NCBI GenBank assembly: GCA_903932385.1 | Contig: CAIZGA010000546.1 | Coordinates: forward strand, 1-13,125 | Origin: an uncultured Acidobacteriota bacterium | GTDB lineage: Bacteria > Acidobacteriota > Terriglobia > Terriglobales > Acidobacteriaceae | Length of the DNA: 13,125 bases | Reading direction: 5' to 3' | Shown here: positions 1-7,042 of the stretch, piece by piece | Layout: every line of letters begins with the position of its first letter | Numbering within the stretch: position 1 is the first letter of the stretch | The notes under the pieces: model-generated | Told to the model about the DNA's origin: nothing | The model's input: only the letters and a program-made list of their open reading frames with translations | Databases searched by the model: none | Translations under genes and position numbers: made by a program

Positions 1-1214
1 GGCTTGCTCGAAAAAATACTGCTCGCTGCCATCACACCGCGATACCAATCCGACGCCGCAAAATGCTGCTGCACTTGCTGTGCTGTAATTCCATTCGGAT
101 AGCTCGCAAAGCCGCCGATATATTCATGCTGTCCCGTCGGCAATGTCGATGCGCCCACTGGCCCAAACACAATCCCCGCCGAGTTGCTGATGTCGCCCGG
201 ATTCAACGTCGTCGTCGCCGCGCCGCCCGTGCCTCCGCCCGCCGTCAACACCGGCGTCGGTGCCGACGTACATCCCACGCCCCAACTCGCATACGTGTTC
301 GTCGTGTTGGCGATGCTGGATATCACGCCGCCCGATGCCGTCGCCGTCCATCCGCTCGGCTCCGTCGTGCATCCGCCGCCTGTGAACGTCACCGCAAAGG
401 AATTGCTGTATCCAGTTCCGCCGCTCGTCACGGTCGATTTATAAATTCCGGTCCAGCTCGCCGTCGCTGCATTACTCGGTACGCAGTACGCCGCCACGCC
501 GTTGATGTACATCACCACATTCGCCGGATTCCCGTCCCCGGGCCAGGAAACAGCAATATCTTCCGGGTAGCCAATCGGTTGGTAGATGCTCGACGCCGGG
601 AAGCACTGTATCAGCGTGCCCAGCGCACCGCCGCCCGCCGCAATCGATGACACCGATCCACTCAGGTTCAGCGTCACCGTATACGTCGAGCTGCTGCCCG
701 TGCTCGTGCTCGACGCAACATAAATTGAGTAGCCCTGCGCCGTCGTTATATTGCTCGCCTGCAGCACCGACGATGGCGATTTGTAGAACACGCCGAAGCC
801 TTGATAACTGCTGGTCGCCTGGATATTGAGCGGCGTCAACCAGACTTCAAATCCGCCGGCATGTTTGAAGCTCAAATCATTCGCACTGCCGCTCGATGCC
901 GTCGCCGTCGCACTCGGTGCAAATCCAATGCTCGCATTCGTCGCCGGTGTCGTCGGATCATAACCCGAGTTGTTGTATGTCGCCGTTCCGCTCAACGTCA
1001 GGTTCGCTGCCGTTATGCCACCGCAATACGCCGGCGCGGAATCATACAGTGTGCTGCCGCTCGTCTCGCGAAAGCGATAGAGGTGCCCCACATTCGAGCA
1101 CCCCATCGACATCACAGTATCCGGCCAGTTGTGCGGCACCATTGTCTGCGCGGCTGCGAGAAACGGGTGCACAACACCCATCATCAACGCCAGTACCAAA
1201 AAAATTCGACGCAT
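1..1214 (-). CDS. Secreted LamG/concanavalin-like protein, C-terminus cut by window edge
   Basis: The 404 visible codons are open with no stop. The protein begins MRRIFLVLALMMGVV and has a hydrophobic stretch ending in AAAQ, a typical Sec signal peptide cleaved near residue 22. Residues 40-260 and 340-395 read like a LamG/concanavalin-type beta-sandwich: HLYRFRETSGSTLYDS near the start, GGFEVWLTPLN at 120-130, VVMYINGVAAYCV at 233-245, YIGGFASYPNGIT at 365-377. A Gly-rich segment at about 260-339 (SGGTGYS, GGGTGGAA) appears inserted in the fold. The ATG overlaps the TGA of the upstream gene as TGATG, and GGGGAG sits 6 nt before it (1221-1226), so translation is probably coupled. Such domains usually bind glycans or act in adhesion; the ligand cannot be told here. 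Export and fold type are fairly sure, function is not. Confidence 0.8.
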   Translation of the reverse strand, partial: MRRIFLVLALMMGVVHPFLAAAQTMVPHNWPDTVMSMGCSNVGHLYRFRETSGSTLYDSAPAYCGGITAANLTLSGTATYNNSGYDPTTPATNASIGFAPSATATASSGSANDLSFKHAGGFEVWLTPLNIQATSSYQGFGVFYKSPSSVLQASNITTAQGYSIYVASSTSTGSSSTYTVTLNLSGSVSSIAAGGGALGTLIQCFPASSIYQPIGYPEDIAVSWPGDGNPANVVMYINGVAAYCVPSNAATASWTGIYKSTVTSGGTGYSNSFAVTFTGGGCTTEPSGWTATASGGVISSIANTTNTYASWGVGCTSAPTPVLTAGGGTGGAATTTLNPGDISNSAGIVFGPVGASTLPTGQHEYIGGFASYPNGITAQQVQQHFAASDWYRGVMAASSIFSSK

Positions 1215-4200
1215 CACAAACTCCCCGTATATTGCGCCTGCACGTTGAAGAGATACACATTGCCCGTGCCGCCGTCACTGGTCGAGCGATACACCTCAAG
1301 GTACATGGGCTCGCCGGTAGTACACGTTCCACTCGGTGTCACCGATATGCCAGTAGTAGTGACCACCGTGCCAGCCGTGCCGCTCATCGTCGGTGTCACG
1401 CTCACGGCCGTGCCGAAGGTAGGGTTTGCCGGAGTGTACGTGCAGGCCGCCTTCGCATACATTGCCACACTGTCCGTCGCCACCGTGTCGCTCACGTTGA
1501 AATTCACTGTAATTGTGCCGCCAAAATTCGCCGGCACCACCATCGGGCAGCTCATCACCTGCGCCGCACTCGCACCCGGCACCAGGCTCGGCACACCCAG
1601 CACGTTGCTGTTGCTGCCGTCGCCTACGTCCACATAATTCGGTGCGTTGCTGCCGAAGACACTGCATCCCGCCGGCTGCACATTGCCGGATTGTGCAATC
1701 GCCAGCGTGAAGTTTTTTGTCTGCGTCGGCCATACACATCCGCTCGCATTGCCCGCCGCCGTCACACCAACAAACATCTGTCCCGCAGAGCAAGTCGTCG
1801 GGGCCGCCGCCAGTGCAGTCGCAGTTGCTGCGTTGCCTGTCGTGTTCTGGTTCCAGGTAGGCACCGTTCCGCTCAACGCGCTGTAAGGCACACCGCTGAA
1901 GTTCGTGCCCGTCAGTATCGGTGCTGTGGCCAGTGCCAGCTGCACATTGCCGCCGCTGGAGTTTGTCGCCGTCACATTTCCATTGCTCTGCGAAAGTACA
2001 TTCAACGCCGTCTGCAGTGAATTGTTCGTTCCGTTGGTCTGCAATGTAACGCTGCTGCCGCTGCCGGATCCGCACGCCGCGCCCGCATCCACCACATTTC
2101 CATTCGCGTCCCACTTCGCGCAATCACCACTCGTCTTCGTAGCAGTCGTCGTCGTCACCAACTCGCTGCCCGTGCCGGAGCTTGTACTCACCGTCGCTCC
2201 CGCACCCACTGTCAGCGTCGCTGCCTTCACCGCCGGCGCGCTGAAGTACGTCGGTGTGAAGAGAAAATCTCCCGCACCCATGTACACATTCAGGTTCGAA
2301 TTCACCGGGTTATAGTTCACCGTGTCATATGCGCCCGAGTTGCTCTGCAGCGAAAACAAATTGTAGTTCGAGTTCCACTTGCCGCAACCATGCGAGTTGC
2401 ACGTAATGTTGAACAGGTTGCTCTCGCCCGCCTGCGCCGATATCAGGTTCTGCCACGCTCCCAGGGATGCAAACGCAGCCAGCGGCGCGGCCATCGTTCC
2501 GCCGTTGCCAAAATAACTGCTCGCCGCCATCGAGTTGATCACTCGCATGCCTTCAACATCCGGTCCCACCGTGCCGGTAAATTGAATCTGGCTTCCCTGG
2601 TGCGTTCCGTAATTCGGTCGCGGCATCACCTGGTTCACAAAAAATGTGTCGCCCGTATTCATGCCCAGGTGGTAGTGCGGCATCTCCACCGCATCGCTTG
2701 TCGCCCACGCCACGTTGTTCGGTGCCAGTTGGATATTTCCGCCGTCCACCGCATTGGTCGTGCTGTTCATCACGCTTATCGCTTCGGCCATCGGATACAG
2801 ATTGAATCCGCCTGTCAGTAAACTCGCCGTTCCGCCCGTGCTCGAACTGTTCGCACCTGTGTTTGCGTAGGTAAAGCTGTTGCTGCTAGTCGTCGTCACC
2901 GTGTAGGTTCCGTTGTAGCTCGCATCGCTCACGCCGGCAATCATCAACTGCGTGCCAGACAAATCCTGCGTCATCGGTGTGCTCAGCGTCACTGTCGCCA
3001 CATTGCTGCTCCGGCTGATGGAAGTAATATTCGCGCTGAAGTTGATAAACCGGCTGGTGCCGTTCACGCCAATCGTGTTCGCTACATTGTTCGCCGCATA
3101 ATACAGCGACGTCGAACTCAGCGATCCCACCACCGGCATCACCTGCCGAATCGTTCCGCCGCTCCCCGCCACCGTATCCACCGTCTGCTCCAACCCGTAT
3201 CCGCACAGCCCGCCCATCGCCACCGTCGGCGCATACACATGCGGCTTGTTAAAGTTGATGCTGATGTGCGTCGCATCCACCACGCTGTAATTCGCCATTT
3301 CAAAATTCGACGGTGAAACCACACCGCTCGGCAGTGAATCCGCAATGCACGCAACACCCGTGCTCGCCGGTGCCGCCGCCGTGTTGCTTGAATATCCGCT
3401 CGGCAATCCAGTCGTCGCAATCGCAATCGTCACCGTGCCCGGCGCCATAGTATTCGTCTGCGGAGAAACCGAGCCCGTCCCCAGAAAAAATGTACTCACC
3501 GGAAAACTTGTCCCGCTGAAGTTCACCAGCGTCTGCGGATACGCACCCGCCGCCGAACTCACAATCGCTCCCGTGCTGATTACCTTCGTCGGGTTCTTGT
3601 CGATAACAAATCGTCCCTCGCCCAGGTCCGTGTTGCTCAGCGACCCAATGCTGATCTGCGTCGAGCCCGTCGTGCATCCGCCGCTGCAAATTCCCGACGG
3701 CACCTTCGGGTCTTCCGTCACGCTGATGTCATACGGATGCGTGCCCTCGTCGCCATTGTCCCGCCAGCCTTCCGACGTCGTCACATATCGCGAGCCAATC
3801 AAACAGTCGCCCACGCCAAAACAATTCACCGCCTGGCTGTCCAGCGAGCGTTGCCCCTGGGCATAATAATTTCCTGTCATCGCCATCGCGCTGTACGTGC
3901 TCTTGAAATACGGTATGTACAGCCCCTGCGGATATAGATTGCTTCCGCCATTCATCGCCGTCTGGCTGATGTCCATGCTGTTGTACTCAATCGTGCTCGG
4001 CCCGTACGCCGCCGCCAACTGCGCCGCGCTTCTTGTTCTCGTGTCCACAATTGCATGTGCGTTCTCCAGCCCGGGCCGCAAAACATTGTGCGGATCCTTG
4101 AACACTTCCGTATCGCTGCCGCCGCGCAGGTCGCGCAGAAATGTCATGAACGCCCATCCCGGCCCGCTCGATCCGGAAAGACTGTCGCCTGCCCAACCCT

Positions 4201-5008
4201 CATAGCTGCCGCTAGTGCTGTATGTCGGCTCGGCCACCAGAGTGCAACCACTGGTGCAATTGCTGCCCGCCGTCGCATTGGCAATTCCGTTGTTGCCCGT
4301 GCCGCTCTGGAACTGGCTCGCATACAACTCGCCATTCAGCGAATTCACTCCCAGCGATGTTCCCGCCGGCTGCGCCACTGCCTGACTCGCACTCGGCAGC
4401 AGCGAAACCTTCTGCGCCAATCCGGCTTCTAGACCGGCAACATTTTCATCCACATAATTTTTGTCCGCTGCCTGCAACGGCGCCGTCGGATCTCCCGGCA
4501 GCACCAGCGGCCCGGTCATCGTATCGCCGCTCACCAGCACATACTCGCTGCTTCCCGCCAACGGAATCGCCGCTGCAATCGCCTGGTCCACATAGCTTTT
4601 CGTCACTGTCTGCAGCGCCACCGAACTCGGCAGCACACTGCTGCGAATCATCGCCACCGTCACCGGCGTGCTGGATACCGGCACCACCCAATACTCGCGG
4701 TTCGTGCTGCCGTCGCTCAGGTGGTACACCACCGTGTAATAGCTTCCTGCAGGAGTCGCCCCCGCATTCGCCGCCAGCGACACACTCAAAACGCCGCTCG
4801 TGCTCAGCGTTGCAGAAGTCGTTCCCGCCGGCACCGCCAGCCCGCCGCTCGTTTCAAACGCGCTCCAGTTGATCAGCACCGTTCCCTGTGCCGGGCTTCC
4901 ATTCGCCAGGTAGACCGTGTCCTGTACCTGCGTGGTCGGCATCTGTGCCATCGCAACCTGCACCATAGCCATCAGCGCCACTACCATCCACCATCTCTGC
5001 AATTTCAT
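1214..5008 (-). CDS. Large secreted protein with phage tail-fibre-like repeats
   Basis: A 1264-residue protein starting MKLQRWWMVV with a signal peptide ending near AMAQ. I chose the ATG at 5008 because AGGGG lies 6 nt upstream of it; the ATG at 5014 directly abuts that AGGGG and is too close. Numbering from 5014, residues 30-112 form an Ig/FN3-like beta domain (YYTVVYHL, EYWVVP). Residues 138-192 carry tail-fibre-type repeats: TKSYVDQAI, then GDTMTGPLVLPGDPT and AADKNYVDENV. Residues 656-733 form another beta module (NVATVTLSTP, NGTYTVTT). Residues 1037-1072 contain VPTWNQNTTGNAATAT, also common in phage fibres. The C-terminal 170 residues look like a beta-sandwich. Composition is rich in Ser, Thr, Gly and Asn with several Cys pairs, as in exported proteins. 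The role is unknown; an extracellular fibre or adhesin is my inference. It precedes, and is probably translationally coupled to, the LamG gene. Confidence 0.85.
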   Translation of the reverse strand: MKLQRWWMVVALMAMVQVAMAQMPTTQVQDTVYLANGSPAQGTVLINWSAFETSGGLAVPAGTTSATLSTSGVLSVSLAANAGATPAGSYYTVVYHLSDGSTNREYWVVPVSSTPVTVAMIRSSVLPSSVALQTVTKSYVDQAIAAAIPLAGSSEYVLVSGDTMTGPLVLPGDPTAPLQAADKNYVDENVAGLEAGLAQKVSLLPSASQAVAQPAGTSLGVNSLNGELYASQFQSGTGNNGIANATAGSNCTSGCTLVAEPTYSTSGSYEGWAGDSLSGSSGPGWAFMTFLRDLRGGSDTEVFKDPHNVLRPGLENAHAIVDTRTRSAAQLAAAYGPSTIEYNSMDISQTAMNGGSNLYPQGLYIPYFKSTYSAMAMTGNYYAQGQRSLDSQAVNCFGVGDCLIGSRYVTTSEGWRDNGDEGTHPYDISVTEDPKVPSGICSGGCTTGSTQISIGSLSNTDLGEGRFVIDKNPTKVISTGAIVSSAAGAYPQTLVNFSGTSFPVSTFFLGTGSVSPQTNTMAPGTVTIAIATTGLPSGYSSNTAAAPASTGVACIADSLPSGVVSPSNFEMANYSVVDATHISINFNKPHVYAPTVAMGGLCGYGLEQTVDTVAGSGGTIRQVMPVVGSLSSTSLYYAANNVANTIGVNGTSRFINFSANITSISRSSNVATVTLSTPMTQDLSGTQLMIAGVSDASYNGTYTVTTTSSNSFTYANTGANSSSTGGTASLLTGGFNLYPMAEAISVMNSTTNAVDGGNIQLAPNNVAWATSDAVEMPHYHLGMNTGDTFFVNQVMPRPNYGTHQGSQIQFTGTVGPDVEGMRVINSMAASSYFGNGGTMAAPLAAFASLGAWQNLISAQAGESNLFNITCNSHGCGKWNSNYNLFSLQSNSGAYDTVNYNPVNSNLNVYMGAGDFLFTPTYFSAPAVKAATLTVGAGATVSTSSGTGSELVTTTTATKTSGDCAKWDANGNVVDAGAACGSGSGSSVTLQTNGTNNSLQTALNVLSQSNGNVTATNSSGGNVQLALATAPILTGTNFSGVPYSALSGTVPTWNQNTTGNAATATALAAAPTTCSAGQMFVGVTAAGNASGCVWPTQTKNFTLAIAQSGNVQPAGCSVFGSNAPNYVDVGDGSNSNVLGVPSLVPGASAAQVMSCPMVVPANFGGTITVNFNVSDTVATDSVAMYAKAACTYTPANPTFGTAVSVTPTMSGTAGTVVTTTGISVTPSGTCTTGEPMYLEVYRSTSDGGTGNVYLFNVQAQYTGSL

Positions 5009-5064
5009 CGTCATCCCCTGAATGTGATTCCCAGCATCTGGTTGTTCTGCTCGTCGCTTTGCCG

Positions 5065-5586
5065 TTACTGCTTTGTTTCGCCGCCCTGCTGTTTGTTTTT
5101 CTTCTCAGCAGTCTCCGAAACTTTTTTCTTGTACGCACCCAGCAACACGCCGGAGAGTGTCTTCTCCGGTTTCTGCTTCTGCGGCTCCTCGTCCTTCAGC
5201 CCGCCCAAGTCCACCAAAAACTTCGCGTGGTTCACGCTGCCTTGCTTCGCCTTCTTCACCATCGTGTCCATGATGTTCGGCCAGGCCTCCGCGGCTTTTG
5301 TCTTCGTCAAACGCTTCAGGTTTTTTTGGTTCTTTCCCTCGCCTGTCTCCGCATCAACGTCGTCCGTTTTGCTTTTCCCGGCACTTGCAGCCTTGCCCGC
5401 TTTGCTCTTCGCACTCTTGCTGCCCGTGTTTTTTGTCGCGGACGGCTTTTTCTTGCCACTCATTTTTTTCTTCTCTGCAACCACGGCGGTTTTTTTCTCC
5501 GCCTTCATCGCAGCATTTTCCTGCTCGCCTGCATCCACCTCCGCCGACTTTTTTTCGGCGGTTGCCTCGTTCGTTGTCTCTCTCAC
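5065..5586 (-). CDS. Lys-rich small protein of unknown function
   Basis: A 173-residue protein in two parts. The first ~90 residues are Lys/Ala/Glu-rich and probably disordered (KKTAVVAEKKKMSGKKK, SKSAKSKAGKAASAGKSK). The C-terminal part holds a helical segment, AAEAWPNIMDTMVKKAKQ then GSVNHAKFLVDLGGL at about 98-130, followed by TLSGVLLGAYKK. The helical segment resembles short helical modules in phage and mobile-element small proteins, but I cannot name a family. A TTG at 5604 is in frame but lies inside the T-tract of a terminator, so I prefer GTG at 5586, which has GGGGACGGAG just upstream. ATG at 5508 is another option. It lies 56 nt upstream of the fibre gene on the same strand. The coding strand has several runs of six or seven A. 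Nucleic-acid binding through the basic region is only a guess. Confidence 0.6.
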   Translation of the reverse strand: MRETTNEATAEKKSAEVDAGEQENAAMKAEKKTAVVAEKKKMSGKKKPSATKNTGSKSAKSKAGKAASAGKSKTDDVDAETGEGKNQKNLKRLTKTKAAEAWPNIMDTMVKKAKQGSVNHAKFLVDLGGLKDEEPQKQKPEKTLSGVLLGAYKKKVSETAEKKNKQQGGETKQ

Positions 5587-5602
5587 GGCTCTCCGTCCCC
5601 AC

Positions 5603-5638
5603 AAAAAAGCCGAAGGGACGCTTTCGCGCCCCTTCGGC
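5603..5638 (-). terminator. Rho-independent terminator below the sigma-like gene
   Basis: On the minus strand a hairpin (5609-5638) has a 9-bp arm GCCGAAGGG/CCCTTCGGC, one A/C mismatch, three more pairs and a TTTC loop, read on the plus strand. It is followed directly by TTTTTT (plus-strand A6 at 5603-5608). It should end transcripts from the zinc-ribbon/sigma-like pair, or act as an attenuator for the genes beyond it. There is no T-run on the plus-strand side, so it acts in one direction. The stretch 5639-5793 up to the sigma-like gene holds no ORF I can support. Confidence 0.85.
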
Positions 5639-5793
5639 CTCCTTCACAGTTGCTTTCTGTCTTTTGTCAGATCTTGCCCTGTGCTAACGGTTCCTATTCA
5701 GGATAGCAATCCGCCCAGGGTAACTCTGCCAAATGGTTTTCCTTCGAAAACCCCTGTCATTCCTGCGTTTAAACATTGTCCTGTTCAACGCGG

Positions 5794-6345
5794 CTATTGA
5801 CACCTGCTTTCCATTCGCGGCTCCAGCAGCTTGAACTCCAGAAATATCGCCGTCAGCCGGTCCAGCGCATGGGCATATTTCCGCGCCACCGTCCTCAGAC
5901 TCATTCCCGTCAGTCCCGCCGCTTCGCCCTGCGTGTACTCCTGCAGTGCCACACGCGCAATCAGCACCTGCGACACTTCATCCAGCCGCATCAGGCACTT
6001 CTCAATGTCAAATACAAAAATGATGACATCTTCGAAGCTCTTCACGCGGTAGCTGGTCACTCGCGAACGAAACATCGGCTTGCCCATCAGTGATGGCACT
6101 CTGCCCATCTCCATGGCCATCCGCACATACCGTCGCAGCATTCCCTCGGTGTACTTCCGGTAGAAGGCCAACTCCGGCGCCAGCAATTCCTCGTCGGCTT
6201 CCATCTCCGGCATGCGTTCCCGCTGCCGGGTGGAAAATCCGCCTGCCGATTGCATCGTGTGTGTTGCCGTTGCAAATTTGTTTGCAGCGGATCCAAGATT
6301 GCTTACAACAGGTTTCAAATCGAACAGGCATCTGGCTGTGCTCAC
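5794..6345 (-). CDS. Sigma-70 region-4-like HTH protein
   Basis: A 183-residue protein. Residues 121-170 (LDEVSQVLIARVALQEY, then GEAAGLTGMSLRTVARKY) match the pattern of sigma-70 region 4: helix, turn, recognition helix, and a trailing helix ALDRLTAIFLEF. Residues 55-110 are helical and basic (ELAFYRKYTEGMLRRYVRM) but I see no clear region 2, so it may be a reduced sigma factor or an anti-terminator/activator-type regulator. The start is GTG at 6345, with GGAGG 6 nt upstream; this GTGA overlaps the stop codon of the zinc-ribbon gene by 4 nt, so the two are probably translated together. A terminator follows about 155 nt downstream. It is a good candidate regulator of the secreted-protein genes beyond that terminator, which is inference from position. 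Confidence 0.8.
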   Translation of the reverse strand: MSTARCLFDLKPVVSNLGSAANKFATATHTMQSAGGFSTRQRERMPEMEADEELLAPELAFYRKYTEGMLRRYVRMAMEMGRVPSLMGKPMFRSRVTSYRVKSFEDVIIFVFDIEKCLMRLDEVSQVLIARVALQEYTQGEAAGLTGMSLRTVARKYAHALDRLTAIFLEFKLLEPRMESRCQ

Positions 6346-6569
6346 TCAGCACCTCCGGCAAATTCAACGCCCGTTCGCAACCCGCGACATCGTGCCGCGC
6401 TCGCGGCAAACGCCGGTTTAACCCCTTTCCGCTTCACTCTCGGTGCCGGAAACTCCTTCAGCACATGAGCGCATCGTTGGCAGTACACTCCCTTATCCTG
6501 AATTGCATTTCGTAACCAAAGGCAGCCACACGCTTCACAAATCTTTAGATCCACACGCAAGTCGTTCAT
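6342..6569 (-). CDS. Small zinc-ribbon protein coupled to the sigma-like gene
   Basis: A 75-residue protein, MNDLRVDLKICEACGCLWLR onward, with two CxxC knuckles (CEAC at 11-14, CQRC about 20 residues later), the layout of a single zinc ribbon. The basic, Ala-rich tail (PRVKRKGVKPAFAASAAR) has no recognisable fold. I chose the ATG at 6569, with GGAG 10 nt upstream; the frame stays open to a GTG at 6701, but the added residues look unlike protein and another ORF may use that stretch. Its TGA lies inside the GTGA start of the sigma-like gene. A partner or co-regulator of the sigma-like protein is plausible but unproven. Confidence 0.7.
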   Translation of the reverse strand: MNDLRVDLKICEACGCLWLRNAIQDKGVYCQRCAHVLKEFPAPRVKRKGVKPAFAASAARCRGLRTGVEFAGGAE

Positions 6570-6693
6570 ATCGTTCTTTCTCCAATTCCTGCTGCGAATC
6601 AAAGCCATGAACCGGCATTCTCCGGTTTCGCTGGCTCCGCCGCGGTTTTGGATGGTGCCATCGGCAGTGGTTAACTTCTCCGGTTGTACGCAC
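6535..6693 (-). CDS. Possible 52-residue leader ORF overlapping the zinc-ribbon gene
   Basis: A GTG at 6693 opens a 52-codon frame ending in TGA at 6535, overlapping the zinc-ribbon start by 35 nt. The protein is basic at the N-terminus (HHPKPRRSQRNRR) with a charged helix at the end (QQELEKERYERLACGSKDL). AGGAGG, the best ribosome-binding match in the area, lies at 6705-6710, 11 nt upstream of this GTG and only 3 nt from the alternative GTG at 6701. It could be a translated leader that couples to the zinc-ribbon gene, or chance. Confidence 0.25.
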   Translation of the reverse strand: MRTTGEVNHCRWHHPKPRRSQRNRRMPVHGFDSQQELEKERYERLACGSKDL

Positions 6694-6839
6694 AGCCGCA
6701 CGCACCTCCTGTACGAGGTTCTCTACATTGCTCGCATTGTCAGACCGGGATCGGGAGATGCAGAAATACTTCAGATTAGCCGTGATTTTTAACTACTCAG
6801 CTCTTGCGGCTATATCAATCTGCATTGTCGAAGGGTTTT

Positions 6840-6869
6840 ACTATAGCCAAATGAATAGCTGCGAGTCAA
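6840..6869 (-). promoter_or_regulatory. Sigma-70-type promoter for the zinc-ribbon/sigma-like operon
   Basis: On the minus strand TTGACT (6869-6864) is followed after 18 nt by TATAGT (6845-6840), each five of six to consensus. Transcription would start near 6833. It is the best promoter match I found in the window. A weaker pair, TTGATA and TAGTTA 17 nt apart, lies just downstream. Confidence 0.65.
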
Positions 6870-6909
6870 CATTAAATCCCGTTTCAGGAATATATTTATG
6901 CAACATGCT

Positions 6910-6991
6910 CTATTTTCATGGATAATAGTTCATTCTCGCTTGCTGGCTCCAAGATTGCCGCAAGTTGCTATTCACTCAGCTATTTTCATTG
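6910..6991. repeat. Direct repeats, possible operator sites
   Basis: CTATTTTCATGG (6910-6921) and CTATTTTCATTG (6980-6991) agree at 11 of 12 positions and start 70 bp apart, close to seven helical turns. Related GCTATT/AATAGC hexamers occur nearby at 6853-6858 and 6967-6984. Such spacing suits binding of a dimeric regulator with looping, for example the divergent XRE protein, but chance in AT-rich DNA is not excluded. Confidence 0.3.
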
Positions 6992-7017
6992 CGACATGTT
7001 GTTTGCAGCTTGCTAAT
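6989..7017 (+). promoter_or_regulatory. Candidate promoter of the XRE/S24-like regulator
   Basis: TTGCGA (6989-6994) and GCTAAT (7012-7017) are separated by 17 nt, each four of six to consensus. Transcription would start about 20 nt before the ATG at 7043, giving a very short leader, which fits the absence of a clear ribosome-binding site there. The -35 box overlaps the second CTATTTTCAT repeat, so a protein bound there could repress it. Confidence 0.35.
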
Positions 7018-7042
7018 CCTGCTTTTCTTTTGATGTGACACG

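Larger units (their letters stand above)
6694..7042. other. AT-rich divergent intergenic region
   Basis: About 350 nt without a gene I can support, noticeably richer in A and T than the surrounding coding DNA. It separates the minus-strand zinc-ribbon/sigma-like operon from the plus-strand XRE/S24-like regulator. It contains a strong minus promoter, a weaker plus promoter, repeated CTATTTTCAT motifs and a GCTATT-CACTCA-GCTATT tandem at 6967-6984. From the minus promoter the zinc-ribbon mRNA would have a leader of about 260 nt. Confidence 0.6.

Noticed and set aside
896..2020. Long plus-strand frame of 374 codons opposite the fibre and LamG genes
   Set aside because: The translation is Arg/His/Ser-rich with no domain; it is the antisense shadow of two well-supported minus-strand genes in G+C-rich DNA.
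4721..5800. Long plus-strand frame of 359 codons
   Set aside because: It is a Phe/Ser/Pro-rich shadow of the Lys-rich gene and the start of the fibre gene, and it crosses the terminator hairpin.
1..6345. Intact prophage
   Set aside because: There are fibre-like repeats and a repressor-like gene nearby, but no capsid, portal, terminase, lysis or integrase gene and no attachment-site repeats were found in the window.
6728..6925. Plus-strand 65-codon frame with a hydrophobic stretch (FNYSALAAISICIVEGFYYS)
   Set aside because: It lacks a usable ribosome-binding site, spans the strong minus-strand promoter, and its hydrophobic look follows from AT-rich codons.
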